Positions 5,984 to 13,296 of a stretch of DNA of 22,169 nt are shown piece by piece. Where the stretch lies: positions 1-22,169 of the forward strand of contig JBEIFW010000040.1 of NCBI GenBank assembly GCA_040382215.1, read 5' to 3'. Every line of letters starts with the position of its first letter. The first letter of the stretch is position 1. Source of the stretch: JBEIFW01 sp040382215. GTDB lineage: Bacteria > Actinomycetota > Acidimicrobiia > Acidimicrobiales > Ilumatobacteraceae. The translations under genes and the position numbers were made by a program. The notes below the pieces were generated by a model that was not told where the DNA came from, did no database searches, and saw only the letters and a program-made list of their open reading frames with translations.

Positions 5984-7618
5984 TCAGATCGTCGGCACCT
6001 CGACGTGCCGGCCGAACACGTCGGCCATCGACCCCATGATCTCCCCGAGCGTCGCGTAGGTCCGCACGGCGTCGATCAACGTCGGCATCAGGTTCACCTC
6101 GGGATCGGCGGCCTCGGCCGCGAGCCGGGCGAGCGCCGCGTCGACGGCCGGCTGGTCTCGATCGGCCTTCACCGTGTCGAGCCGCTTGCGCTGGCGGGCC
6201 TCGTCTTCGTTGGTGATCTGCAGCAGCTCGATCTGGTCGTCCTCGTTGCCCTCGAGGAACCGGTTCACGCCGACGATGATCCGGCGGCCCTGGTTGAACT
6301 GGCGCTCGAGCTCGTACGCCGAGTCGGCGATCTTGCCCTGGAACCAGTTCTCCTCGATGCCCTTGATGCAGCCCTCGAGGATCGAACCGTGCCCGAGTTC
6401 ATCGAGGTGGTCGAAGATCGCCGTGGCCCGGCGCTCCATTTCGTCGGTGAGTTCCTCGACGAACCACGAACCGCCGAGCGGGTCGGCGACGTGGGCGACA
6501 TTGGTCTCGTAGCCGATCACCTGCTGGGTGCGCAGAGCGATCCGGGCCGCTTTCTCGGTGGGCAGGGCCAGCGCTTCGTCCATCGAATTGGTGTGCAGCG
6601 ACTGCGTGCCGCCGAGCACCCCGGCGAGCGCCTCGATGGCGGTGCGCACGATGTTCACCTCGGGCTGCTGGGCGGTGAGCGACACGCCGGCGGTCTGCGT
6701 GTGGAACCGCAGCTGCATCGAGCGCGGGTTGGTGGCGCCGTACCGCTCCTTGAGCCACCGCGCCCAGATCCGGCGAGCGGCGCGGTACTTGGCGATCTCC
6801 TCGAAGAAGTCGATGTGGGCGTTGAAGAAGAAGCTCAGCCGAGGCGCAAAGACGTCGATCGGCAAGCCGGCCTGCAGGGCGAGCTCGACGTAGGCGAACC
6901 CGTTGGCCAGCGTGAAGGCGAGTTCCTCGGCGGCCGTCGAACCCGCTTCTCGGATGTGGTAGCCGGAGATGGAGATCGAATGCCATTTCGGCATCTCGGC
7001 CGCCGTGAACGCGATCGTGTCGCGCACGAGTCGCATCGACTGGCGGGGCGGGAACACGAACTCCTTCTGGGCCTGGTACTCCTTCAGGATGTCGTTCTGC
7101 AACGTGCCGCCGAGCTTTGCCCGCGGGATCCCGGCGAGTTCGGCCTGCGCCACGAACATCGCAAGCAGAACGGCGGCCGGGCTGTTGATCGTCATCGAGG
7201 TCGTGATCTGCGACAGATCGATCCCGGCGTAGAGGTCTTGCATATCGGCGAGCGTGTCGACGGCGACGCCGCACCGGCCGACCTCGCCGAGCGACATCTC
7301 GTCGTCGGAGTCGAGGCCCATGAGCGTGGGCATGTCGAACGCAGTGGACAGGCCGTCACCGCCGGCCTTGATGATCTCCTTGAACCGCCAGTTGGTGTCC
7401 TCAGCGGTGCCGAACCCGGCGAACATCCGCATCGTCCACAGCTTCGAGCGGTACATCGAGGCGTACGGCCCCCGGGTGTAGGGGTAGACGCCGGGGAAGT
7501 CGGCCCCTTCGGGCCCGTACACAGGCTGCAACGGGATCCCCGACATGGTCTGGAAATCGGCGTCGCGCACCTTCGACTCCCCGAAGGCCTGCTCCCACTC
7601 GTCGCGCGGTGTCCCCAC
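5984..7618 (-). CDS. B12-dependent acyl-CoA mutase large subunit, isobutyryl-CoA-mutase-like residues
   Basis: A 544-residue substrate-binding subunit of the methylmalonyl-CoA mutase superfamily. These enzymes use adenosylcobalamin to rearrange acyl-CoA carbon skeletons. Family motifs include FAGFGTAED, STAFDMPT, GTLQNDILKEY, SISISGYHIREAG (His221, equivalent to MCM His244), RFHTQTAGVSLTAQQP and SLHTNSMDEA. There is no C-terminal B12-binding domain, so a separate small subunit is needed; none is in the window. Residues that set specificity in studied mutases are Phe66 (MCM Tyr89, ICM Phe80) and Gln184 (MCM Arg207, ICM Gln198), with Ala93 where hydroxyisobutyryl-CoA mutase has Asp. This favours an isobutyryl-CoA/butyryl-CoA type reaction, as an inference from recalled numbering. 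The start is GTG at 7618 because GGAGG lies five bases upstream; GTG at 7651 would add 11 residues. Confidence 0.9.
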   Translation of the reverse strand: MGTPRDEWEQAFGESKVRDADFQTMSGIPLQPVYGPEGADFPGVYPYTRGPYASMYRSKLWTMRMFAGFGTAEDTNWRFKEIIKAGGDGLSTAFDMPTLMGLDSDDEMSLGEVGRCGVAVDTLADMQDLYAGIDLSQITTSMTINSPAAVLLAMFVAQAELAGIPRAKLGGTLQNDILKEYQAQKEFVFPPRQSMRLVRDTIAFTAAEMPKWHSISISGYHIREAGSTAAEELAFTLANGFAYVELALQAGLPIDVFAPRLSFFFNAHIDFFEEIAKYRAARRIWARWLKERYGATNPRSMQLRFHTQTAGVSLTAQQPEVNIVRTAIEALAGVLGGTQSLHTNSMDEALALPTEKAARIALRTQQVIGYETNVAHVADPLGGSWFVEELTDEMERRATAIFDHLDELGHGSILEGCIKGIEENWFQGKIADSAYELERQFNQGRRIIVGVNRFLEGNEDDQIELLQITNEDEARQRKRLDTVKADRDQPAVDAALARLAAEAADPEVNLMPTLIDAVRTYATLGEIMGSMADVFGRHVEVPTI

Positions 7619-7623
7619 GATGC

Positions 7624-7628
7624 CCTCC
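7624..7628 (-). promoter_or_regulatory. Ribosome binding site deciding the mutase start
   Basis: GGAGG on the minus strand, five bases before GTG at 7618. The more distal in-frame GTG at 7651 has no comparable site, so translation from 7618 is preferred. Confidence 0.7.
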
Positions 7629-7671
7629 GGCTCTCGGTGTCCACCCGGCACGGTGGTGCACGGGCGTAGCG

Positions 7672-7691
7672 AACTGAACGGACGGTTAGTT
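7672..7691. promoter_or_regulatory. Candidate repressor operator (imperfect inverted repeat)
   Basis: AACTGAACGGACGGTTAGTT is an imperfect 20-base inverted repeat: AACT and AGTT at the ends and CG steps inside match on the two arms, with mismatches at three positions per arm. It lies in the 81-base region between the divergent mutase and nitroreductase genes and overlaps the likely -10 box of the nitroreductase. Its size and form fit a TetR-family operator, but no such regulator is encoded in the window. Confidence 0.4.
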
Positions 7692-7692
7692 T
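7687..7692 (+). promoter_or_regulatory. Candidate -10 box of the nitroreductase gene (leaderless type)
   Basis: TAGTTT fits TANNNT and ends seven bases before ATG 7700. No Shine-Dalgarno lies between. It overlaps the end of the inverted repeat at 7672-7691, so a protein bound there would block RNA polymerase. Confidence 0.45.
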
Positions 7693-7699
7693 ACGGAAC

Positions 7700-8359
7700 A
7701 TGGCTGGACTCTTCGATGTCGACCAGGCCGACCTGTTGCTCACGACCACCCGGGCCGTGCGCAAGCGCCTGGATCTCACCCGCCCGGTGCCCCGCGAGGT
7801 GGTGCTCGACTGCATCCGGGTCGCCTGCCAGGCGCCCGCCGGGGGGAACGTCCAGCGGTGGCGGTGGATCGTCGTGGACGATCCCGAGCTGAAAGCCGGG
7901 GTCGCCCACTACTACAAGAAGGCGTACGAGCCGTACATCGCCACGCAGAAGACCGCCGTCGAGAAAGTGGGCCGTACCGATGCCTCGACCCTCGGGATCA
8001 TCGACTCCTCGACGTATCTCACCGAGCACCTTCACGAGGTGCCGGCGCTCGTGATCCCGTGCACCCTCGACCGGGTGCCGCCGAGTGCGCCGCAGGGCAC
8101 GCTGGCCGGGTTCTACGGATCGGTGCTGCCGGCGGTCTGGAGCTTCTCGCTCGCGCTGCGGGCGCGAGGCCTCGGCTCGGCGTGGACGACGCTGCACCTG
8201 CAGTACGAGGCAGAGGTCGCCGAGTTGCTCGGCATCCCGTCGACGGTCAGCCAGGTGGCGCTGCTCCCGGTTGCCTACACGATCGGCGACCAGTTCAAGC
8301 CGGGCACGCGCCGGCCGGCCGAAGAGATCACGTACTACAACGGCTGGAAGGGCCGCTGA
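7700..8359 (+). CDS. Nitroreductase-family flavoprotein
   Basis: A 219-residue soluble protein of the FMN-dependent nitroreductase fold. The N-terminal TTTRAVRKRLDLTRPVP (15-31) is the family's phosphate-binding arginine segment, followed by the helix ACQAPAGGNVQRWRWIVV, where A-P-x-x-x-N-x-Q-x-W is the usual nitroreductase motif. The later ARGLGSAWTT segment (about 156-165) is the second conserved FMN contact. Such enzymes reduce nitro groups, quinones or enones with NAD(P)H; the natural substrate cannot be told. It diverges from the acyl-CoA mutase with a shared control region and converges on clpP. The ATG at 7700 is preceded by a -10-like box rather than a ribosome site. The stop codon lies inside a strong hairpin. 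Confidence 0.9.
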   Translation: MAGLFDVDQADLLLTTTRAVRKRLDLTRPVPREVVLDCIRVACQAPAGGNVQRWRWIVVDDPELKAGVAHYYKKAYEPYIATQKTAVEKVGRTDASTLGIIDSSTYLTEHLHEVPALVIPCTLDRVPPSAPQGTLAGFYGSVLPAVWSFSLALRARGLGSAWTTLHLQYEAEVAELLGIPSTVSQVALLPVAYTIGDQFKPGTRRPAEEITYYNGWKGR

Positions 8360-8380
8360 GCCCGGCGGGGCGGGCTCAGC
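8355..8380. terminator. Bidirectional hairpin terminator between nitroreductase and clpP
   Basis: GCTGAGCCCG (8355-8364) pairs perfectly with CGGGCTCAGC (8371-8380) over ten base pairs, with a six-base GCGGGG loop. The stem contains the nitroreductase TGA, and the clpP stop begins at the next base. The symmetrical stem can serve both converging transcripts. No T-tract follows. Confidence 0.75.
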
Positions 8381-8983
8381 TCAGCGCAGCTCGCCCCGCT
8401 TGAGGATCACGTGGTCGATCAGCCCGTAGGCCTTGGCCTCCTCGGCGGCGAACCAACGGTCGCGATCGGCGTCGGCAAGTACCTTGTCGTACTCCTGGCC
8501 GGTGTGATGAGCGATCCGCTCGAACAGGGTGCGCTTCGTGTACGCCATCTGCTCGGCCTGGATCGCAATGTCCGATGCCTGGCCGCGCACACCGCCGAGG
8601 GGCTGGTGCATCATGATCCGGGCGTGCGGCAGCGCGTAGCGCTTGCCCGGCGCTCCGGCGCACAGCAGGAACTGCCCCATCGACGCGGCGAGACCCAGGG
8701 TGAGCGTGGCCACGTCCGAGGTGACGAACTGCATGGTGTCGTAGATCGCCATTCCGGCAGTGACCGACCCGCCCGGAGAGTTGATGTACAGCCAGATGTC
8801 GCGGCCCGGGTCCTCGGCGTCGAGGTAGAGGAGCTGGGCGCAGATCAGGTTGGCGATGTCGTCGTTGACGTCGGTGCCGAGGAAGACGATCCGGCTCTTG
8901 AGCAAGCGGTTGAAGATGTCCATGCGCCCGTCGCCGCCGGCGGCGTCGAAAGCGTGCGGCGCGGGCAGGGGGGTCTCGGCCAT
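8381..8983 (-). CDS. clpP: ATP-dependent Clp protease proteolytic subunit
   Basis: A 200-residue serine peptidase that forms the barrel of the Clp protease and works with an AAA+ unfoldase such as ClpX or ClpC. The catalytic triad is complete with correct spacing: Ser101 (GLAASMGQ), His126 (RIMMHQP) and Asp175 (ADRDRW). The family motif YINSPGGSVTAG is at 67-77. The first 20 residues are less conserved and may be a propeptide or axial loop. The gene stands alone: no clpX, no second clpP and no tig adjoin it, so it is possibly one of several ClpP paralogues. ATG 8983 is chosen because TAGCGT lies seven bases upstream; the frame continues upstream but overlaps the PLP gene. Confidence 0.95.
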   Translation of the reverse strand: MAETPLPAPHAFDAAGGDGRMDIFNRLLKSRIVFLGTDVNDDIANLICAQLLYLDAEDPGRDIWLYINSPGGSVTAGMAIYDTMQFVTSDVATLTLGLAASMGQFLLCAGAPGKRYALPHARIMMHQPLGGVRGQASDIAIQAEQMAYTKRTLFERIAHHTGQEYDKVLADADRDRWFAAEEAKAYGLIDHVILKRGELR

Positions 8984-8990
8984 GGCCGCC

Positions 8991-8996
8991 ACGCTA
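8991..8996 (-). promoter_or_regulatory. Candidate -10 box of clpP (leaderless type)
   Basis: On the minus strand TAGCGT ends seven bases before ATG 8983. It is the same hexamer at the same distance as at gcvH. The GC-rich region upstream shows no obvious -35. The box lies in the 55-base gap after the PLP gene, past a strong hairpin, so clpP is probably its own transcription unit. Confidence 0.5.
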
Positions 8997-9036
8997 TCGC
9001 TCCACCCCGCTACCCGGCGCTGTGGGCGACCGCCCG

Positions 9037-9060
9037 CTTCAGCGGCGTACGCCGCTGAAG
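9037..9060 (-). terminator. Perfect 24-base palindrome at the end of the PLP gene pair
   Basis: CTTCAGCGGCGT (9037-9048) is followed immediately by its exact reverse complement (9049-9060). As RNA it would fold into about a ten-pair stem with a GUAC loop. On the minus strand it covers the last codons and TGA of the PLP enzyme. A shorter GGGCG/CGCCC inverted repeat follows. There is no T-tract. It separates the PLP genes from the clpP promoter. Confidence 0.65.
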
Positions 9061-10292
9061 ATGACGAGCACGCGATCGTCGTCGGCGAGGTGCGGGCGCA
9101 GCTCCAGCACGCCGGCCAGTCCGGCCGAGCCGGTCGGGTCGGCGTCGATGCCGCAACCTCGGGTGAGCGCATCGGCGGCGGCAACGGTGTCCTCCGACAC
9201 CACCACGGGGCTCCCGCCGCTGCGTCGCATCGCCTCCCACACCCCGACCCAGTCGTAGGTCTCGTCGTCGAGGATCCCGCTCGCTGCAGAGTTACCCACG
9301 TGCTCCCACGGCCACATGCACGCCGCCCAATGCGCCGGCGCATCGTCGCCAAAGGCGGCTGCCGCCGTCCAGGCCCGCGCGAGCGGGGCGCACGCCTCGG
9401 TCTGCACGGCGTGCACCGGCCGCTCGATCCCGGCGACGGCGAGCGCATCGCCGATGCCGGTGGCCAGCGCGCCACCACCCACCTGGAGGAACACCCGGTC
9501 GAACGCGTCGCCGAGTCCCTCGACGATCTCGAACCCGAGGGTCCGGTCCAGGCAGAGGGCGTTCTCCGGCCCCTGGACCGAGAACGGGATCGCACCGGCA
9601 GCGACCGCCTCCCGGAACCGGTGCACACACGGGTCGCCCGGCGGGTCGTTCCGGCGTCGGGGGCAGGTGACCACCTGCGCCCCGAGGGTCGCGAGCCGGG
9701 CGAGCACCGCCGGATTGGCCCCGGGCGGCACGTGCACCGCGATCGGCCAGCGGACTGCCGCGGCGAGCGTAGCGGCGGCCAACGCAGCATTGCCGCAGGA
9801 CGCGATCGCCAGCAGCGGCCGGACCGAGCCGGCTAGCCCGAGCACCTCGGCGGCGCGCAGGTGCAACAGGATCGGGAACAGGTGCCGCGCCTTGTGGCTG
9901 CCGGCGACGTTGCCCGTTTCGTCCTTCACCCAGACCCCGCCTCCGGCCGAGAACCCGAGCGCATCCGACAGCGCGGCGTTGCGGATCAGCGGGGTGCGGC
10001 GGAACCCGGTGCCGGCGACGGCGGCCACCGCAGCGTCGAGCTCGTGCACGAGCGCCGCCCGGGCCTCGGCCCGCATCCCGTGCGCTTCGGCGTACGCCGC
10101 CCATGCCGACTCGGCCTCGAAGGCCACGAACGGGTTCGGGTCGTCACCGGGTGTGTGCGGCCCGGGGGCGCGCACGATCCGCAGCACGTGCCGGCGATCG
10201 GCACCCGAGCGGGGGCAGCGCCACGGGTGCGTGGCCCCGATGTCGACGGTCGCGCCGCAAGCGGCGCAGCGCAGGCCGACGACGCGCAGCAC
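9039..10292 (-). CDS. PLP-dependent fold-type II enzyme, threonine-synthase/dehydratase-like
   Basis: A 417-residue protein. The start resembles a small metal-binding ribbon (C9, C12, H22, C26), as found on some threonine synthases. The catalytic fold has the PLP lysine K134 in GSHKARHLF, the phosphate or substrate loop ASCGNAAL, and the glycine loop VGGGALATGI. These belong to the tryptophan-synthase-beta family, which includes threonine synthase, serine/threonine dehydratase and diaminopropionate lyase. The exact reaction is not clear from sequence. It starts with GTG at 10292, one base after the TGA of another fold-type II enzyme, so the two are very probably translationally coupled. It ends in a palindromic hairpin. 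Confidence 0.85.
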   Translation of the reverse strand: MLRVVGLRCAACGATVDIGATHPWRCPRSGADRRHVLRIVRAPGPHTPGDDPNPFVAFEAESAWAAYAEAHGMRAEARAALVHELDAAVAAVAGTGFRRTPLIRNAALSDALGFSAGGGVWVKDETGNVAGSHKARHLFPILLHLRAAEVLGLAGSVRPLLAIASCGNAALAAATLAAAVRWPIAVHVPPGANPAVLARLATLGAQVVTCPRRRNDPPGDPCVHRFREAVAAGAIPFSVQGPENALCLDRTLGFEIVEGLGDAFDRVFLQVGGGALATGIGDALAVAGIERPVHAVQTEACAPLARAWTAAAAFGDDAPAHWAACMWPWEHVGNSAASGILDDETYDWVGVWEAMRRSGGSPVVVSEDTVAAADALTRGCGIDADPTGSAGLAGVLELRPHLADDDRVLVIFSGVRR

Positions 10293-10293
10293 G

Positions 10294-11898
10294 TCAGCCG
10301 ACGGTGACGCCGGTACGGGCGTTGAAGTCGTCGATCAGCTCGTCCCAACGGTGAAGGAACGGCCGCAGCCCCTGCCAGAACGCTTGCGAACGGCGGGCCT
10401 CGAACACCTCGAGCGGGGTGCCCTGCTGCTCGACCCAGGTGTAGTAGCCGAGGTTGAAGATGCGGTTGCGATCCCGGGTGGTGCACTCGAACAGCGAGTC
10501 GGTATCGACGTGGGCGAGGTGCTCGCCGAACACCGCTGCGGCGTCGGCGGTGTCGAAGCCGTTGGGGTAGTCCTTCGCAAGGGTCTTGACCCGCTCGCTC
10601 GGGTACAGCGCCGCTCCGTCGGTGGCCACGGTGATCACGGCATCGTCGGGGCCGAGCCCGAGCAGCCGAACGGTCTTGATCGCAGCGAGCACGTTGCAGA
10701 TCGCCGAGAACCCCAGGTGTTCGAGGGCCTCGACCACGGCGGCCGGCACGCCGATCCGCTCGACGAGGTAGGCACGGCCCGCTGACGTGTTGAACAGCAC
10801 GTCGAGGTGGTCGGTGGCCCGGTCGCTGATCGCGCACACGACGTCGGTGTTCAGCACGTTGTGGATCAACGGGATGTGCTTGTCGCCGATCCCTTGGATG
10901 TTGTGCTCGCCGAAGCCGTTCTCGAGCATCGTCGGGCACTCGAGGGCCTCGACCGCGACGATCCGGGTGCCGTAGAGGTCCTTGAGTCGGTCGCCGGCCG
11001 CGATCGTGCCGGCCGACCCGGTCGCCGACGTGAACGCCGCGAGTCGCAAGCCGGGGTGGGATTCGGCGACGTGGTCGAACACCCGGGCGAGCGCCCGGCC
11101 GGTGACCTCGTAGTGACCGAGGTGGTTGCCGAACTCGCAGAACTGGTTGAGCACGAAGTTGGCCGGATCGAGGGCCATCTCGTTGCAGGCGTCGTAGATC
11201 TCCTTGACGTTCGACTCGCTGCCCGGCGTGCGGATCACGTCCTCGGAGGGGTTCGTGCACCAGCGGTCGAGCCAGTCGAAGCGCTCCTGGGACATCCCGG
11301 CGGGCAGGATCGCCACCCCCCGGCAGTCCATCAACCGGCTGATGGCGATCCCACCGCGGGCGTAGTTCCCCGTGGAGGGCCAGATCGCGCGGTGCCGGGT
11401 CGGGTCGAACTGGCCGGTGATCACCCGCGGGGCAAGGCAGGCGTATGCCGCGAGCACCTTGTGGGCGGTGATCATCGGGAACCGGTCGCCGAACACCACG
11501 ACGATGGGGCTCTCGACCCCGGTCAAGCTCGACGGGAGCACGAGGTGCTCGGGGACCGGGGCGAACCCGGGGCGCCGGCCGGCTCCCTCGTTGTACCAAT
11601 GGACCCGCCAGAGGTTGCGCGGGTCGGCGGCGTCGCGGTCGACGTCACCGAGTGCAGCTCGGGTGGCCACCGGGATGGCCCACGGGTCGGCGAGTTGATC
11701 GAACCGGGGCAGGGCGATCCCCCGCTGACGGAACCGTTCCACGGCCCGGTCTCGGCTCTCGACATCGACGATCTCACCTGCCAGACCCAGTTGACCACGC
11801 AGCGTGTCGGCATCCAGGTTCTGGCCAGGGGCGAGTGTCAGCACGGCGGGGAAGCGTACCGACGAGGCCGCCCGGGCACCCAGCAGTAGCGGCGCCAT
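10294..11898 (-). CDS. PLP-dependent fold-type II enzyme, cysteine-synthase-like, function unknown
   Basis: A 534-residue protein, longer than cysteine synthases (about 300). The N-terminal 110 residues are an extra segment. The core has FPMITAHKVLAAY with the likely PLP lysine K147, the loop STGNYARGG (175-183) that grips substrate carboxylate in this family, and SATGSAGTIAAGDRLK as the PLP-phosphate glycine loop. After about residue 400 there is an additional region ending in WDELIDDFNARTG. It belongs with cysteine-synthase-like beta-replacing or eliminating enzymes, but I cannot name its substrate. The start is uncertain: the frame extends upstream into the divergent lipoprotein gene, and ATG 11898 is the first start clear of it, with a GGGGGT run directly before it. 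It heads a two-gene operon with the next PLP enzyme. Confidence 0.82.
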   Translation of the reverse strand: MAPLLLGARAASSVRFPAVLTLAPGQNLDADTLRGQLGLAGEIVDVESRDRAVERFRQRGIALPRFDQLADPWAIPVATRAALGDVDRDAADPRNLWRVHWYNEGAGRRPGFAPVPEHLVLPSSLTGVESPIVVVFGDRFPMITAHKVLAAYACLAPRVITGQFDPTRHRAIWPSTGNYARGGIAISRLMDCRGVAILPAGMSQERFDWLDRWCTNPSEDVIRTPGSESNVKEIYDACNEMALDPANFVLNQFCEFGNHLGHYEVTGRALARVFDHVAESHPGLRLAAFTSATGSAGTIAAGDRLKDLYGTRIVAVEALECPTMLENGFGEHNIQGIGDKHIPLIHNVLNTDVVCAISDRATDHLDVLFNTSAGRAYLVERIGVPAAVVEALEHLGFSAICNVLAAIKTVRLLGLGPDDAVITVATDGAALYPSERVKTLAKDYPNGFDTADAAAVFGEHLAHVDTDSLFECTTRDRNRIFNLGYYTWVEQQGTPLEVFEARRSQAFWQGLRPFLHRWDELIDDFNARTGVTVG

Positions 11899-11924
11899 AC
11901 CCCCATCGCCGGAGGCGTCCTGCC

Positions 11925-11930
11925 TATGCT
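11925..11930 (+). promoter_or_regulatory. Candidate -10 box of the propeller lipoprotein gene (leaderless type)
   Basis: TATGCT ends eight bases before GTG 11939. No Shine-Dalgarno intervenes. The divergent gap to the PLP enzyme is 40 bases. No recognisable -35 was found. Confidence 0.45.
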
Positions 11931-11938
11931 GACTCCCC

Positions 11939-13255
11939 GTGCGCTCCGCCTTTCGGCCCCTCTCGCGCCGTGCGATCCTTGCTTTGGGCATCGCCGGCAC
12001 CTTGGTCGCCTGTGGGGGATCCTCCGGATCACCGACGGCCTCCGCCGGCGGCGATTCGACCACGGTGGTGACCGGCACCGGCGCGACCTCGACCGAGGCG
12101 ACGACGACCGAGGCCACGACCACGAGCGCAGCCCCCACCACGGCAGCTCCGACCACGACGACCACCACCATCCCGCCCGGCGTCCCCACGATCGCCGGCA
12201 TGCCGCCGAACCTCGACGCCCGGAACATCTACTCCGAGACGCTGATCGGCAAGGAGAACCCGGTCACCAAGGACGACCCACCCCGGGTCTACGTCCCGAC
12301 GCTCGAAGGCCGCGTGGTGGTGGTCATCGACCCTGCCACGTTCCAGATCATCGACCGGTTCACCACCGGCCAGATGACCCAGCACGTCGTACCGGGCTTC
12401 AACCTGCGGACGCTCTACGCGAACGCGTCGGGAGCAAACCAGCTCATCCCGATCGACCCGGTCACCGGGAAGCCGGGGGCGCCGATCCCGGTCGACGCCC
12501 CCTACAACCTCTACTTCACGCCCGACGGCGGACGCGCCGTGGTGCAGGCCGAGCGACGGAACCGGATCGACTACTACAAGTTGCCCGAGTGGAAGTTGAT
12601 CAAGCAGGTCAAGGTGCCGTGCAACGGCAACAACCACGCCGACTGGTCTGCGGACGGGTCGTACTTCCTCACCACGTGCGAGTTCTCCTCGGAGATGATC
12701 AAGGTCGACACCGCCACGGGTGACGTGATCGCGAAGATCGCGCTGAAGAAGGGATCGATGCCGCAGGACGTGCGGCTCCTACCCGACGGCAAGCGGTTCT
12801 ACATCGCCGACATGGCCGCCAACGGCGTGTGGATCATGGACGGAGACGCCATGCAGATCCTCGGGTTCATCCCGACGGCGCGGGGCGCACATGCCGTGTA
12901 TCCGAGCCGCGACACGAACCTCGTCTACGTCCCCAACCGTGGCCGGTCGAACAACGTCGACACGGCGCGACGGTCGCGACCCGGTGAAGGCACGATCAGC
13001 GTGATCGACTGGCGCAGCGACACGATCATCGCCACCTGGGAGATCCCGGGTGGTGGTTCGCCGGACATGGGGGGCGTGACAGCCGATGGCAAGCAGTTGT
13101 GGCTGTCGGGGCGCTACGACGACGAGGTCTACGTGTTCGACACGGCGAACGGGAACCTGCTGGCCCGGATCAAGACCCCGCCCGAACCGCACGGGCTGGT
13201 CGTGTGGCCGCAACAGGGCCGGTATTCGCTGGGGCACACCGGCAACTTCCGCTGA
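11939..13255 (+). CDS. Exported beta-propeller lipoprotein (YVTN/YncE-like)
   Basis: A 438-residue surface lipoprotein. The signal peptide has SRRAIL (9-14), weakly Tat-like, a hydrophobic core and a lipobox LVAC with lipid-modified Cys25. Next comes a Thr/Ala/Pro-rich linker to about residue 80. The rest is a beta-propeller of YVTN type, with repeated blades such as VYVPTLEGRVVVVIDPATF, FYIADMAANGVWIMD, VYVPNRGRSNN and VYVFDTANGNLLARI. The C-terminus closes with SLGHTGNFR. Such proteins are often binding or scaffold proteins outside the membrane; ligand and enzymatic function are unknown. The start is GTG 11939, as the N-terminus then fits a signal peptide exactly. The gene converges on a second lipoprotein with a similar linker. 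Confidence 0.85.
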   Translation: MRSAFRPLSRRAILALGIAGTLVACGGSSGSPTASAGGDSTTVVTGTGATSTEATTTEATTTSAAPTTAAPTTTTTTIPPGVPTIAGMPPNLDARNIYSETLIGKENPVTKDDPPRVYVPTLEGRVVVVIDPATFQIIDRFTTGQMTQHVVPGFNLRTLYANASGANQLIPIDPVTGKPGAPIPVDAPYNLYFTPDGGRAVVQAERRNRIDYYKLPEWKLIKQVKVPCNGNNHADWSADGSYFLTTCEFSSEMIKVDTATGDVIAKIALKKGSMPQDVRLLPDGKRFYIADMAANGVWIMDGDAMQILGFIPTARGAHAVYPSRDTNLVYVPNRGRSNNVDTARRSRPGEGTISVIDWRSDTIIATWEIPGGGSPDMGGVTADGKQLWLSGRYDDEVYVFDTANGNLLARIKTPPEPHGLVVWPQQGRYSLGHTGNFR

Positions 13256-13276
13256 CCGCCCCGGCCTGCGCCGTCG

Positions 13277-13296
13277 TCGGCTGCTGCGTCAGCCGA
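13277..13296. terminator. Candidate hairpin between the two convergent lipoprotein genes
   Basis: TCGGCTG (13277-13283) pairs with CAGCCGA (13290-13296) around a six-base loop. The right arm contains the stop codon of the deacetylase gene. The stem is seven base pairs without a T-tract, so it is weaker than the other hairpins here. Confidence 0.4.

Noticed and set aside
5984..7618. Assignment as methylmalonyl-CoA mutase
   Set aside because: The selectivity residues are Phe and Gln rather than Tyr and Arg, and the neighbourhood lacks the usual small subunit and MeaB. A broader name was preferred.
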